Shown in pieces: positions 8,152 through 13,193 of a stretch of 14,325 nucleotides of DNA. The stretch is from assembly GCA_016871475.1 (NCBI GenBank), contig VHDG01000017.1, forward strand, positions 1-14,325, given 5' to 3'. The stretch is from Verrucomicrobiota bacterium (GTDB taxonomy: Bacteria > Verrucomicrobiota > Verrucomicrobiia > Limisphaerales > UBA11320). Each line of letters begins with the position of its first letter. The stretch's first letter is position 1. The translations under genes were made by a program, and so were the position numbers. The notes beneath the pieces are model-generated. The model did not search any database. It was given only the letters and a program-made list of their open reading frames with translations, and had not been told where the DNA came from.

Positions 8152-8592
8152 CTACAGCCTTCGTTCGTCAGCCGATGCCGGGTTCAGCAACTCCAAGGTT
8201 CGAGCATCCTTTCGACCTCCATAAAACACCTCCAGTGCTTCTGCGAAGCAGGGGTGCTGTGGCGCCACAGCTTGAAACAATGTGAGGCAGGAGCAGAATT
8301 TCTGCGCGTCAATGTCGCCAAAGATGTCGACAGCCTGCTTCCCGGGATGTCTCAGAACCGCCTTTACGCATTGGATGAGGCGTTCACCCAGGACGGGGTG
8401 TGCGATGTAATCCGCCGCCTCCTGACGTCCGTTGATCCCGAAGTCCATCGACATGCGGCTGTGACCAAGGCCCTGAAGTCGAGGGAGAATGTACCAAATC
8501 CAGTGGGAGCGTTTCTCCCCGCATGCGAGCTCGGAGAGCGCCTGGGAGTAGGAGGACGCCTGAGCGTCCAGAAAGCGTTGTAGTGTGCTCAC
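8152..8592 (-). CDS. DUF1810 family protein
   Basis: The family is recognisable from L-x-R-F-L-D-A-Q, then the block G-E-K-R-S-H-W-I-W-Y-I-L-P-R-L-Q-G-L-G (usual form K-R-S-H-W-x-W-[FY]-I-F-P-Q-L-x-G-L-G), then H-P-V-L-G-E-R-L, I-F-G-D-I-D-x-x-K, T-L-F and D-x-x-T-L. The full ~146-aa length is present. The role of the family is unknown. I use the GTG at 8592, three residues before the conserved L-x-R-F. An in-frame TTG at 8608-8610 would add six residues, but it lies only two bases past the tRNA 3' end. Its apparent Shine-Dalgarno (GGGAG) is the tRNA acceptor stem. The gene may be read from the tRNA promoter. Two cysteines occur close together in K-F-C-S-C-L-T-L-F. Confidence 0.88.
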   Translation of the reverse strand: MSTLQRFLDAQASSYSQALSELACGEKRSHWIWYILPRLQGLGHSRMSMDFGINGRQEAADYIAHPVLGERLIQCVKAVLRHPGKQAVDIFGDIDAQKFCSCLTLFQAVAPQHPCFAEALEVFYGGRKDARTLELLNPASADERRL

Positions 8593-8612
8593 CTGTTGCT
8601 TGTTTATCAACT

Positions 8613-8688
8613 TGGTGCTCCCACCCGGAATTGAACCAGGATCAACGGTTTAGGAAACCGCTGCTCTATCCATTTGAGCTATGGGAGC
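8613..8688 (-). tRNA. tRNA-Arg, anticodon CCT
   Basis: The minus strand folds as a 76-base cloverleaf with the CCA encoded. The acceptor stem is GCTCCCA / TGGGAGC and the discriminator base is A. The D-arm stem is GCTC / GAGC with a nine-base loop containing GG. The anticodon stem is GCGGT / ACCGT with loop TTCCTAA, giving anticodon CCT. A four-base variable region precedes the T-arm, CCTGG / CCGGG with loop TTCAATT. It decodes AGG. Confidence 0.95.
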
Positions 8689-8713
8689 AACTGAGATCGC
8701 GCAGCGCCCGCGC

Positions 8714-8741
8714 ATATTGCCTCGCTCGGGTGCTCCTTCAA
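8714..8741 (-). promoter_or_regulatory. Candidate promoter for tRNA-Arg
   Basis: On the minus strand TTGAAG (8741-8736) is followed after 16 bases by CAATAT (8719-8714), 25 bases before the tRNA 5' end. The -35 matches consensus at four of six bases and the -10 at three of six. Spacing and position suit a tRNA gene, but the motifs are weak. Confidence 0.3.
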
Positions 8742-8813
8742 GCGCTTTGTGAAGTCCGGCGTCAGACCGTCTCAGACCGGCGCTTCTCGAAGTTGTTGAC
8801 GGGGACTCCGAGG

Positions 8814-8901
8814 TTGCACCGCAGAGATGGGAAGGGCGCAGAGAAGAATTTCAATTCCGATCCGAAAATTCCTCTGCTCATTTCTCGCCTCTGCGGTGTA
8901 A
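8814..8901. repeat. 88-bp palindromic intergenic element with near-perfect ends
   Basis: The ends are TTGCACCGCAGAG and, reversed, TTACACCGCAGAG, with one mismatch in 13. The similarity continues inward: one arm has GCGCAGAGAAGAATTT and the reversed other arm has GAGCAGAGGAATTTT, so the element can fold into a long imperfect hairpin. The ACCGCAGAG-type sequence is familiar to me as a dispersed repeat of many bacterial genomes. No coding is visible. It resembles a MITE or large REP element; no target-site duplication is obvious. Confidence 0.6.
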
Positions 8902-8917
8902 TGCTCCCTGAAACGGT

Positions 8918-8950
8918 GGGAGGCCGGCGAGACGCCAGCGCTCCCAGGGG
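8918..8950 (+). repeat. REP-like palindrome, copy A
   Basis: Core AGGCCGGCGAGACGCCAGCG then CTCCCAGGGG. It folds as GGGAG / CTCCC outside and a CGGCG / CGCC-type stem inside around AGA. Related copies occur at 10323-10350 (reverse) and 10426-10458. Read on the minus strand it encodes G-S-A-G-V-S-P-A-S, a peptide I associate with spurious small hypothetical proteins in these bacteria. Confidence 0.65.
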
Positions 8951-9031
8951 CGATGCGATCTCTCCGACATTTTTCGCGCGTTGCCCCCTGGCTTCTAATG
9001 ACCTGTTCCACTATTGCCCGGTACGACCGCC

Positions 9032-9054
9032 CCTCGTAATCGTAATCGTGATCG
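9032..9054 (+). repeat. TCGTAA-type short repeat, copy 1
   Basis: CCTCGTAATCGTAATCG followed by TGATCG: a TCGTAA hexamer iterated with small changes. A related copy in reverse orientation is at 10206-10225 (reverse complement CCTCGTAATCGCAATCGAAG). From 8689 to 9181 I see no convincing gene, only this, the 88-bp palindrome, REP copy A and, at 9103-9122, two CTCGGTTGG units. Confidence 0.45.
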
Positions 9055-9181
9055 GCTTCTCGTATCCAATGGCGATGTTGATGCAGATGGTGATCATGGT
9101 TGGCCTCGGTTGGTCTCGGTTGGCGACGGTCTGTCTGGAGTCTTGCGAAGGGGGGTGGGCTGAAGCTAGCTTCCGGCCCTT

Positions 9182-9967
9182 ATGAAACCTGGCTTGATGT
9201 ACCTGTCCCGTTGTCGCGAGTTGGTGGATGTCGTGCAGGCTCAGTGGCCCGAGATCGAGAGGGCTTCTGAGTGGTTCGCACAGAGCATCCTAGCCGGGCG
9301 GATGGTGCACCTCTTCGGCTCCGGTCACAGCCGGATTCTCGTGGAGGAGATGTGGCCACGATACGGATCATTCCCCGGGTTCAACCCGATCGTCGAGCTG
9401 AGCCTGAGCTTTCACAATCTGGTCGTCGGCGCCTGCGGCCAGCGGCAAGCGATGTTCCTCGAGAACGTCTCCGGTCTCGCCGGACGCATCCTTCGAAACT
9501 TCGACCTCTCTCCACAGGACACGGCCCTGGTCGCTTCGTCCAGTGGATGCAACCTTGTCCCCATCGAGATGGCTGAGGAGTTTCAAAGGAGGAGGGTGAA
9601 GGTCGTGGCGATCATCAGCCGCCAGCATTCTGAGGCGAGCGAAACCAAGCATGGCGGAGGCAAGAAGCTTCAGGACTTTGCCGATCTGGTGCTCGACACC
9701 GGTGCTCCGGTCGGAGATGCGATGGTTAACGTGGAGGGATTGGATACGCCCGTTGCTCCCGGGAGCACGGTGGGTGGGTGCATGTTGGTGAATGCGATCA
9801 AGGCGGAGGTGGCTGCGCGCATGACCCAGGCCGGTCATCCGCCCAAGGTTCTCACCGCAGGTGCCGTGGCCGGAAAGGCAAGGGCCGTGGAGCTATTCGA
9901 GTCTGCCTATGATGAGCACGCTCATCGATTGGCCCGGCTTTATCAGAACGTGGGTGAGAGCCGTTAA
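9182..9967 (+). CDS. SIS-domain (sugar isomerase-type) protein, UPF0309-like
   Basis: The product is 261 aa with a single SIS fold. G-S-G-H-S-R at 46-51 is the first phosphosugar loop, A-S-S-S-G-C-N (118-124) with V-P-I-E-M-A the second, and H-G-G-G-K-K-L-Q-D-F-A-D (157-168) is family-specific. G-A-P-V-G-D-A (174-180) and A-P-G-S-T-V-G-G (192-199) complete the UPF0309 pattern. The SIS fold binds phosphorylated sugars; isomerase or sugar-binding activity is likely, but substrate and pathway are unknown. No sugar-transport or kinase gene adjoins it. The ATG at 9182 is used; no Shine-Dalgarno is visible. It is cytoplasmic, with no signal peptide. Confidence 0.9.
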   Translation: MKPGLMYLSRCRELVDVVQAQWPEIERASEWFAQSILAGRMVHLFGSGHSRILVEEMWPRYGSFPGFNPIVELSLSFHNLVVGACGQRQAMFLENVSGLAGRILRNFDLSPQDTALVASSSGCNLVPIEMAEEFQRRRVKVVAIISRQHSEASETKHGGGKKLQDFADLVLDTGAPVGDAMVNVEGLDTPVAPGSTVGGCMLVNAIKAEVAARMTQAGHPPKVLTAGAVAGKARAVELFESAYDEHAHRLARLYQNVGESR

Positions 9968-10017
9968 GGAACGCTGACTGAGCGGGCGACGACGGCTTAT
10001 CGATCGGATAGCTTGGA

Positions 10018-10189
10018 CTCAGCCGGAACGATTCAGTAGGCCAGCGGCCATTTGCTTGATCCTCTTGTGAAGTGCCTCGTTGTTCGTCGCTTACGTATTT
10101 GAGTTCAATACGCGCGCTCCTCACGCCTCGCACTTCTCAAGAGTCTGCTGCGCAACTGTCCACTGTCCTACTGAATCGCTCCGACTCAG
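10018..10189. repeat. Spaced inverted repeat around the four-helix-bundle remnant
   Basis: The arms CGATTCAGTAGG (10029-10040) and CCTACTGAATCG (10167-10178) are perfect reverse complements over 12 bases. Flanking bases 10018-10028 and 10179-10189 extend the match to about 20 of 23. The 126-base interval holds the frameshift remnant. The left arm covers the end of that gene, so the right arm is an inverted copy of its 3' end. Confidence 0.55.
10019..10133 (-). pseudogene. Probable remnant of a four-helix-bundle (23S rRNA-IVP type) gene
   Basis: On the minus strand one frame reads I-E-L-K-Y-V-S-D-E-Q. The next frame continues T-N-N-E-A-L-H-K-R-I-K-Q-M-A-A-G-L-L-N-R-S-G and then stops at 10019. 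Joined with a frameshift around 10080-10087, this resembles the last ~35 residues of four-helix-bundle proteins (typical pattern: G-Y-[IL]-S-[DE]-E, then I-K-x-M-L-x-G-L-[IL]). The N-terminal two thirds are not recognisable upstream, so this is a truncated, frameshifted fragment. It is a by-eye match from memory. The rest of 9968-10542 has no convincing gene. Confidence 0.4.
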
Positions 10190-10205
10190 AGGACGGTTGG
10201 GGAGT

Positions 10206-10225
10206 CTTCGATTGCGATTACGAGG
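10206..10225 (-). repeat. TCGTAA-type short repeat, copy 2
   Basis: The minus strand reads CCTCGTAATCGCAATCGAAG, matching the first ~17 bases of the copy at 9032-9054 with one change (CGTAATCG to CGCAATCG). It lies just outside the inverted repeat flanking the four-helix-bundle remnant. Confidence 0.4.
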
Positions 10226-10322
10226 GAAGGACAGGGGAGGGGGACGGATGGGAGTCGAAAAAGCGAGATGAGCCCTCAGCTCACGTTGATGATCAAGACC
10301 TGGGGTAGCTGACGTCCTGCCT

Positions 10323-10350
10323 CCTGGGAGCGCTGGCGTCCGGCCGGCAC
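10323..10350 (-). repeat. REP-like palindrome, copy C (reverse orientation)
   Basis: The plus strand reads CCTGGGAGCGCTGGCGTCC then GGCCGGC, the reverse complement of copies A and B with small changes on the CCGGCGAG side. It forms an inverted pair with copy B about 75 bases away. Confidence 0.6.
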
Positions 10351-10425
10351 CAGTTTAGTAGCCTCCAAGTCCGTGAGATCATGTCTCGAACTTAGAGGAC
10401 GCTGCACCAAGGCCATGAGCAACCC

Positions 10426-10458
10426 AGAGGCCGGCGAGGACGCCAGCGCTCCCAGGGG
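10426..10458 (+). repeat. REP-like palindrome, copy B
   Basis: AGGCCGGCGAGGACGCCAGC then GCTCCCAGGGG, identical to copy A apart from one extra G. It lies about 85 bases before the start of the MoeB-rhodanese gene and could form a large hairpin with copy C in a transcript. Confidence 0.65.
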
Positions 10459-10542
10459 GGCAATCACCCCACCACCCACCCATGGTCGGCCTCAAATAAA
10501 TTGCTTTCTCTCTCTCCGCCCCTAGGCTCTGCGGCCTGCTTT

Positions 10543-11691
10543 ATGCAACTGAGCAACGACGAGATTCGAAGGTATTCACGCCACCTCATCCTTCCGGAAG
10601 TGGGGATGGCGGGGCAAAAGAAGATTTGTTCCACCAGCGTGTTGTGCGTTGGAGCTGGGGGGTTGGGGTCCCCGATCGCCATGTATCTGGCCGCTGCCGG
10701 GGTCGGCAAGCTGGGGATAGTGGATTTCGACACCGTTGATTTCTCAAATCTGCAGCGCCAGCTGCTGCATACCACCAGCGATGTGGGGCGCTCCAAGGCC
10801 GAATCAGCCAAGGAAACCATCCTTGCGCTGAACCCGGGCGTGGAAGTGGTGATCCACAACACCCGCTTGAGCAGCGAGAACGCGCTCGAGATCATCAGCA
10901 AGTACGACATCGTCGTGGACGGAACCGACAATTTCCCCACGCGCTACTTGACCAACGACGCCTGCGTGTTGCTCAAGAAGGCGAATGTTTACGGATCGAT
11001 TTTCAGATTCGACGGCCAGGCGAGCGTCTTTGCCCCACATCTTGGCGGGCCTTGCTATCGATGCCTCTACCCTGAGCCTCCTCCTCCCGGAATGGTTCCG
11101 TCCTGCGCCGAGGGCGGAGTGCTCGGAGTGCTCCCGGGCATCGTCGGGTGCATCCAGGCCACTGAGATTTTGAAACTCGCGCTGGGCAAGGGCAGCTCGC
11201 TCGTGGGGAGGTTGATGCTCTTCAACGCGCTCGACATGAAGTTCCGCGAGTTGAAGCTCCGCCGTGACCCGAAGTGTCCGATCTGTGGAGATAATCCCTC
11301 CATCCATGGGTTGATCGACTACGAGCAGTTCTGCGGAATCCCGGCAGAGCCGGCGGTTTCCACCAGTAACCCGGATGAGGTGACCGTTCAGGAGATGAAG
11401 AAAGCCCTGGATGACCCGAAGCTGAACATCAAGGTCATCGATGTGCGTGACCAGGACGAATGGGACATCTGTCATGTGAAGGGCGTGCAGCTCATGCCGC
11501 TGGGTGCATTGCCGCAAAACTTCACCGACCTTGATCCGAACCAGGCTCTGTATGTTCATTGCAAGAGCGGCATCCGCTCCATGAAAGCCGTCAAGTTCCT
11601 GAAAGAGCAGGGATTCAAGTACGCCAAGAGTGTGAAGGGCGGAATTCTTGCATGGGCCGATGAGATCGATCATTCAGTCGCCAAGTATTGA
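10543..11691 (+). CDS. MoeB/ThiF-type adenylyltransferase fused to a rhodanese domain
   Basis: From the ATG at 10543 the product is 382 aa. The N-terminal E1-like domain has R-Y-S-R-H-L-I-L-P-E (10-19), nucleotide loop G-A-G-G-L-G-S (37-43), D-x-V-D-x-S-N-L-Q-R-Q (63-73) and D-G-T-D-N-F (126-131). The likely catalytic cysteine is C188 in S-C-A-E-G-G. Zinc ligands are C-Y-R-C (171-174) and C-P-I-C (245-248). The C-terminal rhodanese domain has active-site C340 in the six-residue loop C-K-S-G-I-R. Such fusions adenylate the C-terminal Gly-Gly of ThiS/MoaD-type sulfur carriers and pass sulfur to them, for molybdopterin, thiamine, cysteine or thio-modification pathways. No carrier gene is in the window, so the pathway is open. 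An in-frame TTG at 10501 would add 14 unlikely residues. purD starts 14 bases after the stop, suggesting an operon. Confidence 0.93.
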   Translation: MQLSNDEIRRYSRHLILPEVGMAGQKKICSTSVLCVGAGGLGSPIAMYLAAAGVGKLGIVDFDTVDFSNLQRQLLHTTSDVGRSKAESAKETILALNPGVEVVIHNTRLSSENALEIISKYDIVVDGTDNFPTRYLTNDACVLLKKANVYGSIFRFDGQASVFAPHLGGPCYRCLYPEPPPPGMVPSCAEGGVLGVLPGIVGCIQATEILKLALGKGSSLVGRLMLFNALDMKFRELKLRRDPKCPICGDNPSIHGLIDYEQFCGIPAEPAVSTSNPDEVTVQEMKKALDDPKLNIKVIDVRDQDEWDICHVKGVQLMPLGALPQNFTDLDPNQALYVHCKSGIRSMKAVKFLKEQGFKYAKSVKGGILAWADEIDHSVAKY

Positions 11692-11705
11692 GCAGGCATG
11701 ACGCG

Positions 11706-13007
11706 ATGAAAGTTCTCGTTATCGGCGGGGGCGGCCGCGAGCACGCGCTCGTATGGAAGCTGGCTCAGTCCCCGGGCTTGACCCGGATGTGGTGTGCGCC
11801 AGGCAATGCGGGGATCGGGCTGGAGCGGCTTGCATCCAATGGGGAAACGGTTCGCTGCGTTCCCATCTCGGCGGAAGATCTTCCCAAGCTTGCAGAGTTC
11901 GCGATCAAAGAGGCTGTTGACCTCACGGTGGTGGGGCCTGACAACCCGCTTGCTTTGGGAATAGTGGATTTGTTTCTGGCCCGAGGCCTGAGGATTTGGG
12001 GGCCGAATCAGTCGGCAGCCCGATTCGAATCGTCGAAAGCCTTTTCCCAGGACTTCATGTCCCGACATGGTATTCCCACCGCCCAGGCAGGGACGTTCTC
12101 TGAGATCCCGGCTGCACGTGCCTTTGCTTCAACGCTGGGCGGACGATGCGCGGTCAAGGCAGACGGATTGGCTTTGGGCAAGGGAGTGCTGCTTTGTTCA
12201 AACGAGAGTGAAGCCTTCCGGGCCATCGATGATGTGCTGGTGAAGCAGGCCTTCGGCAAGGCCGGCGGCAAGATCGTGATTCAAGAGATGCTCGAAGGCA
12301 TGGAGATCTCCCTGCACGCCATCTGTGATGCGCGGACCGCGTTGCCTTTCCCCACTTCTCAAGACCACAAGCGGGCTTTGGATGGGGATCAAGGCCTGAA
12401 CACGGGTGGAATGGGAACCTATTCCCCGGCACCTTTCCTGACTGATGCCGAGCTGGCCCGGGTTTGCGAGAGCATCCTTGGCCCTTGGATGAAGGGCTGC
12501 ATCGCAGAAGGTATTCAATTTCGTGGGATCCTCTATCCCGGCGTCATGTTAACCCGGCAAGGCCCCAAGGTCCTGGAGTTCAATGCACGATTTGGTGATC
12601 CCGAAACCCAGGTTTACCTTCCACGACTCAAGAACGATCTGCTGGAAGTATTGGACGCCAGTGCATCTGATCGACTCTCGAACGTTCATCTGGAGTGGTC
12701 CGACCAGCCTGCGGTTTGCGTCGTTCTCGCGTCAGGGGGATATCCGGGTTCCTATGAAAAAGGAAAAACCATTTTCGGCCTGGAAGATGCCCATCAGATT
12801 CCTGGCGTGAAAGTATTCCATGCGGGGACGGCTGAGGTGGACGGCAAGATCGTCACGCAAGGAGGACGGGTTTTGGGAGTCACCGCCACCGGTCCCACGC
12901 TCTCCAAGGCCCGGTCCCTGGCCTATCAGGCCGCGGATCTTATTCGCTTTGAAGGCAAGCACTGCCGCCGGGACATCGCTTCCAAGGGTATCTCACAATC
13001 GGTCTGA
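11706..13007 (+). CDS. purD: Phosphoribosylamine-glycine ligase (GAR synthetase)
   Basis: PurD joins 5-phosphoribosylamine and glycine with ATP, step two of de novo purine synthesis, in the cytoplasm. The 433-aa product is normal length. It begins M-K-V-L-V-I-G-G-G-G-R-E-H, then has C-A-P-G-N-A-G-I (30-37), V-V-G-P-D-N-P-L (75-82), the ATP-grasp segment V-K-A-D-G-L-A-L-G-K-G (150-160), T-S-Q-D-H-K-R (217-223), G-G-M-G-T-Y-S-P-A-P (234-243) and E-F-N-A-R-F-G-D-P-E-T-Q (291-302). It ends with the usual R-R-D-I-A segment. The ATG at 11706 is chosen because MKVLVIGGGG is the family N-terminus; a TTG at 11688 overlapping the upstream stop would add six residues. The 14-base gap to the MoeB-rhodanese gene suggests co-transcription. 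The stop is followed by CTGACTGACTGAC, which adds no function I can name. Confidence 0.96.
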   Translation: MKVLVIGGGGREHALVWKLAQSPGLTRMWCAPGNAGIGLERLASNGETVRCVPISAEDLPKLAEFAIKEAVDLTVVGPDNPLALGIVDLFLARGLRIWGPNQSAARFESSKAFSQDFMSRHGIPTAQAGTFSEIPAARAFASTLGGRCAVKADGLALGKGVLLCSNESEAFRAIDDVLVKQAFGKAGGKIVIQEMLEGMEISLHAICDARTALPFPTSQDHKRALDGDQGLNTGGMGTYSPAPFLTDAELARVCESILGPWMKGCIAEGIQFRGILYPGVMLTRQGPKVLEFNARFGDPETQVYLPRLKNDLLEVLDASASDRLSNVHLEWSDQPAVCVVLASGGYPGSYEKGKTIFGLEDAHQIPGVKVFHAGTAEVDGKIVTQGGRVLGVTATGPTLSKARSLAYQAADLIRFEGKHCRRDIASKGISQSV

Positions 13008-13175
13008 CTGACTGACGGGCTCCACCTCCCTCCGAGCTCGGCACAATACTAGCTCACCCCCCTCCGGATTGACATGCGCACCGGATCCCCCGAGAGCGTT
13101 GGATCGGGGCTGAATTCCACGGGCTCCTGAACGGGCCAGAGATTCAGTCGTTGGGTGGTCCGTGGCGTAAGCATC

Positions 13176-13191
13176 TATACAATAAGATATT
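13176..13191 (+). promoter_or_regulatory. AT-rich promoter candidate ahead of the VWA-like gene
   Basis: TATACAATAAGATATT is an isolated AT-rich island just before the start at 13194. TATACA or TACAAT could be a -10, with TTGGGT (13151-13156) a poor -35 at 19 or 21 bases. Transcription would then start almost at the first ATG, giving a very short or absent leader, consistent with the lack of a Shine-Dalgarno. Confidence 0.3.
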
Positions 13192-13193
13192 GC

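Noticed and set aside
8523..9185. A 220-codon plus-strand open frame
   Set aside because: It runs antisense through the tRNA-Arg gene, then through the 88-bp palindrome and REP copy A, and its product has no recognisable domain. It is open by chance.
10072..10308. A 78-codon plus-strand frame and its neighbours, and the minus-strand frame at 10276-10479
   Set aside because: They are made of inverted-repeat and REP sequence, with low-complexity products and no conserved pattern.
10804..11673. A 289-codon minus-strand open frame
   Set aside because: It is antisense to the MoeB-rhodanese gene with all its motifs. The frame is a by-product of codon bias.
13069..13097. A perfect TTGACA at 13069-13074 as a promoter for the VWA-like gene
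   Set aside because: No -10-like sequence occurs 16-19 bases downstream; the region is GC-rich.
13088..13109. CCCCGA / TCGGGG hairpin after purD as a terminator
   Set aside because: Only six base pairs with a ten-base loop, no T run, and about 80 bases from the stop; too weak to call.
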